Part shown: positions 38,385 to 48,922 of the stretch, one piece after another
Layout of the letters: the number at the start of each line of letters is the position of its first letter
Position numbering within the stretch: the first letter of the stretch is position 1
Source: Lysobacter helvus
GTDB taxonomy: Bacteria > Pseudomonadota > Gammaproteobacteria > Xanthomonadales > Xanthomonadaceae
Reading direction: 5' to 3'
Assembly (NCBI RefSeq): GCF_018406645.1
Contig: NZ_AP024546.1
Coordinates: 496,001 to 560,000, forward strand
Length of the DNA stretch: 64,000 nt
Program-made: the position numbers and the translations under genes
The notes under the pieces: model-generated
Database searches by the model: none
What the model was told of the DNA's origin: nothing
The model's input: the letters and a program-made list of their open reading frames with translations, nothing else

Positions 38385-39157
38385 AACCGATCAAGCGCAA
38401 GGAATACGAAGCCGCGCTGGCACCGATGCAGCGCGAACTGGTCGCCATGGCGCGCTGGTTGAAGGACAGCGGCAAGCGCGTGGTCGTCGTCGTCGAAGGC
38501 CGCGACACGGCTGGCAAGGGCGGCGCGATCGAAGCGATCCGCCAGCCCGTCAATCCGCGCCAGTGCCGCGTGGTCGCGCTCGGCAAACCGACGGAAACCG
38601 AACAGGCGCAGTGGTATTTCCAGCGCTACGTCGAACACCTGCCCGCCGCCGGCGAACTCGTGCTCTTCGATCGCAGCTGGTACAACCGCGCCGGCGTCGA
38701 ACGCGTGATGGGCTTCGCCACGCCCGCGCAGGTGAAGGCCTTCCTCAAGCAGGCGCCCGCGTTCGAACAGCAACTCGTCGACGACGGCATCCTGTTGTTC
38801 AAGTACTGGCTGTGCTGCGACCAGGCGAAGCAGGAAGCACGCTTCGCCGAACGCGTGCGCGATCCGATGAAGCGCTGGAAGCTCTCGCCGATCGACCTGG
38901 CCGCGCGCACGCACTACGCCGATTACACGAAGGCGCGCGAAGCGATGCTGCGCGCCACGCACACCGAACAGGCCCCGTGGACGCTGGTGGATTTCAACGA
39001 CCAGAAACGCGGGCGGCTCACGCTGATCCGTGATTTGCTGGATCGCCTGCCGGACACGCGCGTCGCGGACCCGACCATCGATTTCCCTCCGCTGCCCGGC
39101 AAGCCGCAGAAGGAACGCTTCGGCGTGCTGGATCCGATTCCCGCGTTCGACCTTTAA
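38381..39157 (+). CDS. ppk2: Polyphosphate kinase 2
   Basis: A 258-aa one-domain PPK2 that uses polyphosphate to phosphorylate nucleotides, probably NDPs. Walker A is EGRDTAGKGG (39-48) and the lid/Walker B block is LFDRSWYNRAGVERVMGF (about 94-111). YWLCCDQAKQEARFAERV and RWKLSPIDL are class signatures. It is translationally coupled to the HTH gene and converges on acylphosphatase with a 4-nt overlap. Confidence 0.93.
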   Translation: MKPIKRKEYEAALAPMQRELVAMARWLKDSGKRVVVVVEGRDTAGKGGAIEAIRQPVNPRQCRVVALGKPTETEQAQWYFQRYVEHLPAAGELVLFDRSWYNRAGVERVMGFATPAQVKAFLKQAPAFEQQLVDDGILLFKYWLCCDQAKQEARFAERVRDPMKRWKLSPIDLAARTHYADYTKAREAMLRATHTEQAPWTLVDFNDQKRGRLTLIRDLLDRLPDTRVADPTIDFPPLPGKPQKERFGVLDPIPAFDL

Positions 39158-39423
39158 GCGGTTTCGAAATCCGGGCCGGCCTCGCCGTCATCCGCGGCAA
39201 GGCGTTCGATGCCTTCGACCCGCGCGTGCGGCGGGCCGTGCTTCAGCCATTCGGCCATGTGTTCCAGCGCCTGCACGTCGCCGACGGCGAGCACTTCCAC
39301 GCGCCCGTCGTGCAGGTTGCGCGCATAGCCGCGCAAGCCCAGGTGCAGCGCTTCGTTGCGCGCGGACGCGCGGAAGAACACGCCCTGCACGTGTCCCGAC
39401 ACGAAGAAGCGCGCGGCCGCCAT
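39154..39423 (-). CDS. acyP: Acylphosphatase
   Basis: An 89-aa enzyme hydrolysing carboxyl-phosphate bonds. The catalytic residues Arg18 (GHVQGVFFRASARNEA) and Asn36 (GLRGYARNLHDGRVEV) are at the canonical positions. It lies 1 nt after the thioredoxin-like gene and overlaps the ppk2 stop tail to tail. Confidence 0.95.
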   Translation of the reverse strand: MAAARFFVSGHVQGVFFRASARNEALHLGLRGYARNLHDGRVEVLAVGDVQALEHMAEWLKHGPPHARVEGIERLAADDGEAGPDFETA

Positions 39424-39424
39424 G

Positions 39425-40011
39425 TCAGCCGCCCTGCGCGCCCGGCTTCGGGCCGCCCGCGGCGGCGATCGCGGTTTCGATGTCGCGCGCTTCGACCGGG
39501 CCGAGGAAGCGCTTGGCCACCTTGCCGTCGGGCGCGATGAGATAGGTGGTCGGCAAGCCGGCCGGCGATTCGAAATCCTTCGGCGGCGAATACACGTCGA
39601 CCAGCGCGACCGGATACGAGACCGGATGCTTGGCGAGGAATGCCTTCATCGCCTCGGGCGTGGTGTCTTCGTAGGCCAGGCCGACGACGTCGATGTATTC
39701 GCGCATCGTGTCGAGCGCCGACAACGCGGGCATTTCCTTCAGGCACGGCCCGCACCACGTGGCCCAGAAATTCACGACCACCCAGCGGCCGCGATGCGAC
39801 GCCAGGTCGAAGTGCTTGCCGTCGATGGTGGCGAGCGAGAGCGTCGGGATCTCGGCGGTCTTCGCGGGCGGTGCCGCCGCGACGGTGGCGGGCGCGGCGA
39901 CGCTGGCGGGGGCGGCGACGCTCGCGGGCGCGGCCGGTGCCGCGGGCGGCGCCGGTGCATTGCAGGCGGCGAGCACGACGCACGCGCACGCGGCTGCCAT
40001 CAACTTCAACT

Positions 40012-40015
<4 letters not shown>
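39425..40015 (-). CDS. TlpA-like thioredoxin lipoprotein
   Basis: A 196-aa exported thioredoxin-fold protein. Lipobox LAAC places the lipidated Cys at 18, followed by an Ala/Pro linker (19-52). The thioredoxin domain has the redox pair in WATWCGPC (C88, C91) and the cis-Pro in GLPTTYLIAPDG. It probably reduces disulfides in the periplasm. It overlaps the preceding membrane-protein gene by 4 nt. Confidence 0.9.
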
Positions 40016-42250
<2,235 letters not shown>

Positions 42251-42272
42251 TCGAAAGCCGGCCGACCGGACC

Positions 42273-42278
42273 TATAAT
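42273..42278 (+). promoter_or_regulatory. -10 element before the asparaginase-like gene (leaderless)
   Basis: A perfect TATAAT lies 8 nt before the ATG with no Shine-Dalgarno sequence. The transcript probably starts at the start codon. No convincing -35 is seen. Confidence 0.55.
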
Positions 42279-42286
42279 CCGCGCCC

Positions 42287-42772
42287 ATGGACACGCTCTG
42301 CATCGTCACCACCGGCGGCACGATCGACAAGATCTATTTCGACGACAAGTCGGACTACCAGATCGGCGAGCCGCAGATCGGCGGCATCCTGCGCGAGCTC
42401 GGCGTCGCGTTCCAGTTCAACGTGATCCCGATCATCCGCAAGGATTCGCTGCACATCACGGCGGAGGATCGCGAACTGATCCGCGCCACCATCGCCGCGC
42501 AACCGGCGAAGCACGTGCTGGTCACGCATGGCACCGACACGATGGTGGAGACGGCGCACGTGCTCGCCAGCCTGGCGGATCGCACGATCGTGCTGACCGG
42601 CGCGCTGAGCCCCGCGCGCTTCCGCGGATCGGATGCGGAGTTCAACGTCGGCACGGCCGTCGGCGCGGTGCAGAGCCTGCCGCCGGGCGTGTACATCGCG
42701 ATGAACGGGAAGATCTGGGATCCGGCGCACGTGCGGAAGAACGTGGCGGCGAATCGCTTCGAAGCGACCTGA
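42287..42772 (+). CDS. Single-domain asparaginase-like protein
   Basis: A 161-aa protein corresponding to only the N-terminal domain of L-asparaginase (usually about 330 aa). Both active-site motifs are kept: TTGGTIDKIYFD with Thr12, and VTHGTDTM with Thr83-Asp84. VLTGALSPARFRGSDAEFNV follows. The missing C-domain supplies oligomer contacts in classic enzymes. It is not a frameshift remnant, because the ORF ends cleanly; short homologues exist in related bacteria. Confidence 0.85.
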   Translation: MDTLCIVTTGGTIDKIYFDDKSDYQIGEPQIGGILRELGVAFQFNVIPIIRKDSLHITAEDRELIRATIAAQPAKHVLVTHGTDTMVETAHVLASLADRTIVLTGALSPARFRGSDAEFNVGTAVGAVQSLPPGVYIAMNGKIWDPAHVRKNVAANRFEAT

Positions 42773-42776
42773 TGCG

Positions 42777-42804
42777 TGGATGCCCCGCCTGCGCGGGCAT
42801 GACA
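42777..42804. repeat. REP-like palindrome between convergent genes
   Basis: tggatgccccgc-ctgc-gcgggcatgaca is a short palindromic intergenic element of the type common in Xanthomonadaceae. It separates the convergent asparaginase-like gene and the SufT-like gene, and may serve as a bidirectional terminator. Confidence 0.55.
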
Positions 42805-42805
42805 G

Positions 42806-43357
42806 TCAGAGCATCCCGGTCTCGAGGCGCGCGGCCTCGGACATCATCATGCGATTCCACGGCGGGTCGAACACCAGTTCGACGTCGGCTTCCGTCACCG
42901 TCGGGATCATCTCGAGCTTGTTGCGCACGTCGTCCACGAGGATGTCGCCCATGCCGCATGCGGGTGCGGTGAGCGTCATCTTGACCTCGACTTCGCGCGT
43001 GCCGTCCTCGCGCGCCTTCACCGTGGCCTCGTACACCAGGCCCAGGTCCACGACGTTGATCGGGATCTCCGGGTCGAAGCACGTGCGCAACTGCTTCCAC
43101 ACCAGCTTCTCGACGTCTTCGTCCGACGCGCCGGCCGCGAGCTCCAGCGGCACGGGCGGCTCCTTGCCGATCGCGTCGGCATCCTTGCCCGCCACGCGGA
43201 AAAGATTTCCTTCGACGAACACGGTGTAGCTGCCGCCGAGCGCCTGGGTGATGTAGCCGATGCTGCCCGCGGGCAACGTGACTTCCTCGCCCTGTGGCAC
43301 GAGGACCACGGCGCAATCGCGTTCGAAACGGACAGGTTCGCTGCTGCGGGAATACAT
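42806..43357 (-). CDS. sufT: Fe-S assembly protein SufT-like (DUF59/MIP18)
   Basis: A 183-aa protein with a C-terminal DUF59 domain. RTCFDPEIPINVVDLGLVYE and APACGMGDILVDDVRNKLEM hold the family's conserved Asp and Cys; VFDPPWNRMMMSEAAR ends it. The N-terminal 80 residues form a small beta domain typical of the SufT form. It probably assists iron-sulfur cluster transfer. No suf genes are adjacent. Confidence 0.87.
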   Translation of the reverse strand: MYSRSSEPVRFERDCAVVLVPQGEEVTLPAGSIGYITQALGGSYTVFVEGNLFRVAGKDADAIGKEPPVPLELAAGASDEDVEKLVWKQLRTCFDPEIPINVVDLGLVYEATVKAREDGTREVEVKMTLTAPACGMGDILVDDVRNKLEMIPTVTEADVELVFDPPWNRMMMSEAARLETGML

Positions 43358-43400
43358 GCCGGACACGTGGGGGTGCGCGGCGTTGCGCGCAAGGCCGTGC

Positions 43401-43406
43401 ATTCTA
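43401..43406 (-). promoter_or_regulatory. Candidate -10 of sufT-like gene
   Basis: TAGAAT (minus strand) in CTAGAATGCACGGC, identical over 14 nt to the -10 region of the S10 promoter at 9073. The leader would be about 37 nt. Confidence 0.5.
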
Positions 43407-43422
43407 GTGGCTGTCCGGCCGG

Positions 43423-43428
43423 TATGCT
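43423..43428 (+). promoter_or_regulatory. Candidate -10 of the 140-aa membrane protein gene
   Basis: TATGCT followed by GTGCGC lies 41 nt before the ATG at 43469 and is back to back with the sufT -10. Confidence 0.4.
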
Positions 43429-43468
43429 GTGCGCCCCGCTGAACCCGCCTGCCCCGGAGCCGGTCTGC

Positions 43469-43891
43469 ATGTCGCAGGCGCAACACCCCGATCCCCGTCC
43501 GCTTCCCTGGTCCGCCCTCGCCCTCCTTGCCCTCGGCTGCAGCGGCCTCGCCGCGGCCTGGATCGTGGCGGCGCTGCTCACGGGTTCGCAATGCGCGTGG
43601 ATGGCGCTGCTCGCGGCGCTCGATGCGGCGTGGCTGCTGCGCCTGGGCGGCGCGAGGCCGGGCGTGCCGCGCATGCTGGCCGGGGTCGTCGCGACGCTCC
43701 TGACCATCCTCCTCGCGCACTGGGGCATCGTCTCGGCGCACCTGGCCGGGATGCTGGGCATGGGCTTCATCGATACGGCGACGCGCCTCGGGCCTTCGCT
43801 GGCCTGGACCCTGACGATGCTCGCCAACCACACCGCCGACCTCGCCTTCCTCGCCGCAGGCGTGGTGCTTGCGGCGATCGCCTCGCGCTGA
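43469..43891 (+). CDS. Small hydrophobic membrane protein
   Basis: I do not recognise this 140-aa protein. It has four hydrophobic stretches (about residues 15-37, 40-58, 68-90 and 115-138) and a short Pro-rich start. GGAG lies about 10 nt upstream of the ATG. It is divergent from the sufT-like gene and converges on the MocR gene with a 4-nt gap. Confidence 0.65.
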   Translation: MSQAQHPDPRPLPWSALALLALGCSGLAAAWIVAALLTGSQCAWMALLAALDAAWLLRLGGARPGVPRMLAGVVATLLTILLAHWGIVSAHLAGMLGMGFIDTATRLGPSLAWTLTMLANHTADLAFLAAGVVLAAIASR

Positions 43892-43895
43892 TGCG

Positions 43896-45338
43896 TCAGC
43901 GATAGGCCTGGTCCAGCACGCGCGCGAACAACGGCAGCGCTTCGTTGATCTCGCTCACCGACAAGCCGCAGTAACCCATCAGCAGGCCCGCGCGATCCGG
44001 CGGCTGCAGGTAGTGCGGGCGGATCGAATACAACCCCAGGCCCAACTGGTGCGCATGCGCGAGCAGGCTGTCGAGGTCGGCGTGCGTCTTGTCGCGCAGC
44101 CACACCACCAGGTGCATGCCTGCGTGCGAATCGGCGATGTCGATGCGGCCCGCGCCGATTTCGCGCAGTCCATCCAGCAATGCCGCGCGCCGTTCCTGCA
44201 AGGTGCGCGTGCTGCGACGCAGGTGGCGTTCGAAGCCACCCTCGGTCATGAAGTGCGCGAGCGCCGCCTGCTCGATCGCCGAACTGCCGAAGTCCTGCGC
44301 CCATTTCGCAGTGACCAGATCCTGTTGCAGCGTCGCGGGCATCACGATGTAACCGAGGCGCAGCGACGGGAACAACGTTTTCGAGAACGTGCCGACGTAC
44401 AGCACGCGCCCGTCGCGATCGAGGGAACGCAGCGCCGCGAGCGGCTTGCTGTCGTAGCGGAACTCGCCGTCGTAGTCGTCCTCGAGGATCCAGCTGTGGT
44501 GCTGGCGCGCGTACTGCAGCAGCTCGAGGCGCCGCGGCAGCGACATCACCGCGCCGCTCGGGAACTGGTGCGACGGGGTCACGCAGATCAATCGCGGTGA
44601 CGCCGAGGGCAACTGGTCGACGCACAACCCATCCGTATCCACGCCCGTGCCCTGCACGCGCGCGCCGTGCATCTGCAGGATCTGGCGCAGCGCGAAGTAC
44701 TGCGGTTCCTCGACCACCGCGAGTTCGCCTTCCTCCAGCAACACGCGCGCCGACAACGACACGGCCTGCTGCGTCCCGCTCACGATCAGCACGTCGTCGG
44801 GCGTGGCCTGCACGCCGCGGCGGCGCGCGAGGTAATCGCAGATCGCTTCGCGCAACGCGGGCAGGCCTTGCGGGTCGGGATAGTTGGGCGTGGTGTAGGC
44901 GGCGGCGCGGGCGAGTTCGCGCGCCCAGGCGGTGGTGAGCGCGGGATTGACCAGCGGTAGTCCGTACTGGAATGACCAGCGGATGCCCTGCACTTTCCGG
45001 CGCGTGCCGAGCGTGGCGAGGCTGTGGATTTCGCGCGAGCGGCGCGCGTACGCGGTCTGCGGTTCGGCGACCCGCGGCGGCGGATCGTTGGCGGCTTCGG
45101 CCAGCAGCGGCGCGGAGACATAACTGCCGGAGCCCACGCGCGCATCCATGAAGCCTTCGGCGCGCAATTGTTCGTACGCGGTCAGCACGGTGTTGCGCGA
45201 CAGGCCGAGGTCGCGGGCCAGCGCGCGCGTCGGCGGCAAGCGGCTGCCTTCGCCCACGCGGCCGTTGGCCAGCGCGGACTTGAGCGCCCGGGTGAGCTGG
45301 GCATGGAGCGGACCGCGACCATCCAGTTGCAGGTGCAT
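43896..45338 (-). CDS. MocR-type PLP-dependent transcription regulator
   Basis: A 480-aa fusion of a GntR winged helix (about residues 8-72; GEGSRLPPTRALARDLGLSR is the HTH) with an aminotransferase-I fold. The PLP lysine is in YVGTFSKTLFPSLRLGY. MocR proteins sense PLP or amino-acid-like ligands. The ATG at 45338 has GGAGG 6 nt upstream. It is divergent from a membrane-protein gene, its likely target, across repeated TGCCA motifs. Confidence 0.92.
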   Translation of the reverse strand: MHLQLDGRGPLHAQLTRALKSALANGRVGEGSRLPPTRALARDLGLSRNTVLTAYEQLRAEGFMDARVGSGSYVSAPLLAEAANDPPPRVAEPQTAYARRSREIHSLATLGTRRKVQGIRWSFQYGLPLVNPALTTAWARELARAAAYTTPNYPDPQGLPALREAICDYLARRRGVQATPDDVLIVSGTQQAVSLSARVLLEEGELAVVEEPQYFALRQILQMHGARVQGTGVDTDGLCVDQLPSASPRLICVTPSHQFPSGAVMSLPRRLELLQYARQHHSWILEDDYDGEFRYDSKPLAALRSLDRDGRVLYVGTFSKTLFPSLRLGYIVMPATLQQDLVTAKWAQDFGSSAIEQAALAHFMTEGGFERHLRRSTRTLQERRAALLDGLREIGAGRIDIADSHAGMHLVVWLRDKTHADLDSLLAHAHQLGLGLYSIRPHYLQPPDRAGLLMGYCGLSVSEINEALPLFARVLDQAYR

Positions 45339-45356
45339 GGGCGACCTCCGACGGAA

Positions 45357-45398
45357 TGGCACCATTCGGCCGTGCCAGTTTGGCCCTTGCCAGTGCCA
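45357..45398. promoter_or_regulatory. Likely MocR operator
   Basis: GTGCCA occurs at 45372 and 45393, 21 bp (two turns) apart. An inverted TGGCAC at 45357 and further TTGGCCC/TTGCCA half-sites lie between. Direct repeats of this spacing are typical MocR binding sites. The element fills the divergent intergenic region between the regulator and the gene at 45443. Confidence 0.55.
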
Positions 45399-45442
45399 AT
45401 CTTCAGGGGCCAGATGAGGCCAATTCCGCGAGGAGCCCGGCC

Positions 45443-45949
45443 ATGCACGCATTCACTGCCCTGGATTCGCCCCGTTCCGGCCTCCGCGCGCTGCCCCGGC
45501 TGGGATGGATCGCGCTCGGCGGCGTGGTGTTCGCGGCGGCGGACCTGGCGGTGGCGGCGCTGTTCTGGGGACTGCGCAACGGCATCCCCGCCATCCGCAT
45601 TCCGCAGGCGATCGCGTCCTGGGTGCTCGGCAGCAACGCGGCGCACGCCGGCGGCATGGCGACGGCGATCGCGGGCTTTGCGTTGTATTGCGCGGTGATG
45701 GGCGTGATCGTCGACGGGTTCGTGCGCTTGCATGCGCGCAGTGCGCGCGTGCGCGCGTCGGGCTTCATCGGCGGTGCGCTGTATGGCATGGCCGCGTACG
45801 TGCTGCTGTTCCATGTGTGCGTGCCGCTGTTCACCGCGGTGCGCGAGACCGGTGCGACGCCGCTGTCGTGGTTGCTCGCTTGCGCGGCGACGTTCGCGGG
45901 CATCGGCATCGGCTGCGTCGGCATCGCGCGCGTGACCGCGTCGCGCTGA
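45443..45949 (+). CDS. Four-TM membrane protein, paralogue A
   Basis: A 168-aa inner-membrane protein with four hydrophobic segments, not assignable to a named family. LGGVVFAAADLAVAALFW and IPAIRIPQAIASWVLG have counterparts in the gene at 46607. GAGGAG precedes the ATG. Its placement divergent from the MocR gene suggests that regulator controls it. The ligand or transport role is unknown. Confidence 0.75.
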   Translation: MHAFTALDSPRSGLRALPRLGWIALGGVVFAAADLAVAALFWGLRNGIPAIRIPQAIASWVLGSNAAHAGGMATAIAGFALYCAVMGVIVDGFVRLHARSARVRASGFIGGALYGMAAYVLLFHVCVPLFTAVRETGATPLSWLLACAATFAGIGIGCVGIARVTASR

Positions 45950-46053
45950 TTGGTTCCGGGCGATTGCGTGCAGGTGGTGCTCGCGATGCGCGGCCGCCGG
46001 CAAGAGCATCCCGTCCACGCCGGCGATCCCACCGCCGGTTCCGGGAGTCCACC

Positions 46054-46524
46054 ATGTCGCACGCTGCGTCGTTCCGCTCGCGCCTTGCCTGTGCATTCGC
46101 CGTATCCCTCCTCGCCAACGGCGCCGCGCACGCGGGCCAGTGCAAGGCCATCCATGCCGACCTCCTCGAGATGCGCGTGACCGAAGGCTGCAATGCCGGC
46201 GAGCCGTCGTGCTTCCTCGGCGTCGTCGACGGCAACCACGGCTTGCGCGGCACCACGCATTTCCGATCGGACAGTTTCCTCGGCTCGATCCCGACGTCGC
46301 CGGGTTCGACGCCCTACAGCGGCCCGTTCGAATACCGCCTCGGCACCGGCACGCTGCTGATGCGCGAGACGGGCGTGACCGTGCCGGGCGTGGTGGTCGC
46401 GCACCATCGCATCGTCGAAGGCACCGGCGAGTTCGCGGGCGCCACCGGCGACTTCTTCGTCAGCGGTACGCGCGAAGGCACCGTCATCACCACGAACATC
46501 ACCGGGACGCTGTGCCTGCCATGA
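46054..46524 (+). CDS. Secreted beta-rich protein, allene-oxide-cyclase-like
   Basis: A 156-aa protein with a signal peptide (about 1-27, cleaved after AHA) and four cysteines in the mature part. The pattern HHRIVEGTGEFAGATGDFFV followed by strand-turn-strand repeats to TGTLCLP resembles the allene-oxide-cyclase/dirigent barrel; this is inference from pattern only. It lies between two paralogous membrane-protein genes. Confidence 0.6.
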   Translation: MSHAASFRSRLACAFAVSLLANGAAHAGQCKAIHADLLEMRVTEGCNAGEPSCFLGVVDGNHGLRGTTHFRSDSFLGSIPTSPGSTPYSGPFEYRLGTGTLLMRETGVTVPGVVVAHHRIVEGTGEFAGATGDFFVSGTREGTVITTNITGTLCLP

Positions 46525-46606
46525 GCAAGCGCGGACCGGGGACGTTCGAACACCTCCCCAACGGGCGCACGTTCCCGGTCCGCCACCCACTTTCGACGAG
46601 GCTCCC

Positions 46607-47089
46607 ATGACGACCCATGCTGCGACGTTCCGCGCTCCCCGCCTGCATTTCGGTCCCGTGCTGCTCGGCGGATTGCTCGTCGGCACGTTCGACCTGGTGT
46701 TCGCCTCCACGTGGTGGAAGATCGCGCACGACGTGCCGCCGATCCGCATCCTGCAATCGATCGGCTCGGGCCTGCTGGGGGAAGCGAGTTTCGAAGGCGG
46801 CGTGCGCAGCGCAACGATCGGCGGCGTGGCGCATTACTTCATCGCCACGTGCATGGTGCTGGCGTTCGCACTGGTGGCCACGCGCGTGCCCGCGCTGCTG
46901 CGCCGACCGATCGCGTGGGGCGTGCCCTACGGGTTGTTCCTGTACGGGCTGATGACCTACGTGGTCGTGCCGCTGTCGGCTGCGGCGCCGTCGAAGTCGG
47001 TGAACGTGCCGTGGGTGACGGCGAGCATCGTGGTGCACGTGCTCATCGGCGTGGCCTGCGCATTCATTGCGCGACGCGCGGTGCGCTAG
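46607..47089 (+). CDS. Four-TM membrane protein, paralogue B
   Basis: A 160-aa protein related to the gene at 45443. LGGLLVGTFDLVFASTWW and PPIRILQSIGSGLLG align with that protein, and the GG...A..G spacing of the second TM is shared. It is probably a tandem duplication around the secreted-protein gene. It ends 6 nt from the pntB stop, tail to tail. Confidence 0.75.
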   Translation: MTTHAATFRAPRLHFGPVLLGGLLVGTFDLVFASTWWKIAHDVPPIRILQSIGSGLLGEASFEGGVRSATIGGVAHYFIATCMVLAFALVATRVPALLRRPIAWGVPYGLFLYGLMTYVVVPLSAAAPSKSVNVPWVTASIVVHVLIGVACAFIARRAVR

Positions 47090-47095
47090 CGGCCG

Positions 47096-48496
47096 TTAGT
47101 GGCCGCCACCGTCGAGTGCCTTCAGTTCGCTGACGAGCGCACTCGCCATCTCCGCACCGTCGCCGTACAACATGCGCGTGTTGTCGGCGTAGAACAGCGC
47201 ATTCTCGATGCCAGCGAAACCCGTGCCCTTGCCGCGCTTGATCACGATGGTGTGCCTGGACTGGTCGACGTCCAGGATCGGCATGCCGTAGATCGGCGAG
47301 GCCGGGTCGGTCTTCGCGACCGGGTTGACCACGTCGTTCGCGCCGATCACCAATGACACGTCGGTGTTCGGGAATTCGGGGTTGATGTCGTCCATGTCCG
47401 CGATCAGGTCGTACGGCACGCCGGCTTCGGCAAGCAGCACGTTCATGTGGCCGGGCATGCGGCCCGCGACGGGATGGATCGCGAACTTCACCTTGACCCC
47501 GCGGGCGATCAGGCGCTGCGCGAGCTCCCAGATCTTGTGCTGCGCCTGCGCCACGGCCATGCCGTAGCCGGGCACGATCACCACGCGTTCGGCGTAGGCC
47601 ATCATCGCGGCGACGTCGCCGGCTTCGATCGGCTTCTGCGCGCCGCTGATTTCCTGCGCGGTGCCGCCGCCACCGAAGTTGGAGAACAGCACGCCGGAAA
47701 TCGGCCGGTTCATCGCCTTCGCCATCAGGCGCGTGAGCAGCATGCCCGCCGCGCCCACCATCGTGCCGGCCACGATCAGCGCGTTGTTGCCGAGCACGTA
47801 GCCCTCGAACGCCACCGCCATGCCGGTGAACGCGTTGTACAGCGAGATCACCACCGGCATGTCCGCGCCGCCGATGGGCAGCGTCATCAGCACGCCGAGC
47901 GCGAGCGCCACGACGAAGAACGCGACGATGATCGTCGTGTCGAGCGTGTACACCGCATACGCACCCAGCACCACCGCCGCCACCGCGACGAGCGCGTTGA
48001 AGACCTGCTGCGCGGGGAAGGTGTAGCGCTTGTCCATGCGCCCGTCGAGCTTGGCCCACGCGATGATCGAACCGGTGAGCGACACGGCGCCGATCAGCGC
48101 GCCGACGATCGCGAGCACCAGGTGCAGCATCGACGGCGGCTCGCCGCGATGCGCGCTGACGCGCAGCAATTCCACCGCGCCGATCGCCGCCGCCGACCCA
48201 CCGCCCATGCCGTTGAACAGCGCGACCATCTGCGGCATGTCGGTGATCGCCACGCGCTTGCCCCACACCCACGCGCCCGCGGTGCCGATGACGAGCGCCA
48301 CGATGATCAGGACGAAGTTGTGCAGGCCCGGCAGCAGGAACGTGGCCACGGTGGCGAGCACCATGCCGATGCCCGCCCACTGGATGCCGCTGCGCGCGGT
48401 GACCGGCGAGGCCATGCGTTGCAGGCCCAGCAGGAACAGCGCGGCGGCGACGAGATAGCTGAGCCCGGCGAGGGTCGTCGCGACGACGGGGCTCAC
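47096..48496 (-). CDS. pntB: NAD(P) transhydrogenase subunit beta
   Basis: PntB (466 aa) has N-terminal membrane helices (domain II) and the NADP-binding domain III (about 290-466; GYGMAVAQAQHKIWELAQRL, GANDVVNP and RGKGTGFAGIENALFY). It couples the proton gradient to NADPH formation. The start is GTG at 48496, overlapping the pntAb stop as GTGA. The much longer open frame upstream is not coding. Confidence 0.96.
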   Translation of the reverse strand: MSPVVATTLAGLSYLVAAALFLLGLQRMASPVTARSGIQWAGIGMVLATVATFLLPGLHNFVLIIVALVIGTAGAWVWGKRVAITDMPQMVALFNGMGGGSAAAIGAVELLRVSAHRGEPPSMLHLVLAIVGALIGAVSLTGSIIAWAKLDGRMDKRYTFPAQQVFNALVAVAAVVLGAYAVYTLDTTIIVAFFVVALALGVLMTLPIGGADMPVVISLYNAFTGMAVAFEGYVLGNNALIVAGTMVGAAGMLLTRLMAKAMNRPISGVLFSNFGGGGTAQEISGAQKPIEAGDVAAMMAYAERVVIVPGYGMAVAQAQHKIWELAQRLIARGVKVKFAIHPVAGRMPGHMNVLLAEAGVPYDLIADMDDINPEFPNTDVSLVIGANDVVNPVAKTDPASPIYGMPILDVDQSRHTIVIKRGKGTGFAGIENALFYADNTRMLYGDGAEMASALVSELKALDGGGH

Positions 48497-48792
48497 TTGT
48501 TCGCCTCCGGCTTCCGGCTGGACTTGAACATGTCGAGCATGCGTTCGGTCACCACGTAGCCGCCGGCGGCATTGCCCGCCCCCAGCAATACCGCCAGGAA
48601 GCCGATGACCTTCTCCAGCGGGGTCTCCGCGGCGCCCAGCACCACGATCGCGCCGATCAGCACGATCCCGTGGATGAAGTTGGAGCCCGACATCAGCGGC
48701 GTGTGCAGGATCACCGGCACGCGGGAAATGATCACGTGCCCGGCGATCGCCGCGAGCACGAAGATGAAGGCAACCGCGAATCCGTCCGCCAT
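48493..48792 (-). CDS. pntAb: NAD(P) transhydrogenase alpha-2 (membrane) subunit
   Basis: A 99-aa protein with three TM segments: MADGFAVAFIFVLAAIAGHV, then PLMSGSNFIHGIVLIGAIVV, then the third before MLDMFKSSRKPEANK. It is the separate membrane part of the alpha subunit in three-gene transhydrogenases. It is coupled to pntB, but pntAa is 1.9 kb away, so a promoter of its own is expected. Confidence 0.93.
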   Translation of the reverse strand: MADGFAVAFIFVLAAIAGHVIISRVPVILHTPLMSGSNFIHGIVLIGAIVVLGAAETPLEKVIGFLAVLLGAGNAAGGYVVTERMLDMFKSSRKPEANK

Positions 48793-48820
48793 GCGCCGTG
48801 CCCCTGTCCGAGTCGCGGCC

Positions 48821-48826
48821 ATCATA
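48821..48826 (-). promoter_or_regulatory. Candidate -10 of pntAb-pntB
   Basis: TATGAT (minus strand) followed by GGCCGC gives a leader of about 22 nt to the pntAb ATG. A TTGACC lies 26 nt upstream, too far for a standard -35. Confidence 0.4.
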
Positions 48827-48922
48827 ACGATTGGTGAATCCGGCGCGCGCCCGGTCAACCATCGCGGCCGGGCCGCGTTCCCCTCCCCCGCAGGCGCCGT
48901 GCCTGCCCAACGGAGGGTCGTG

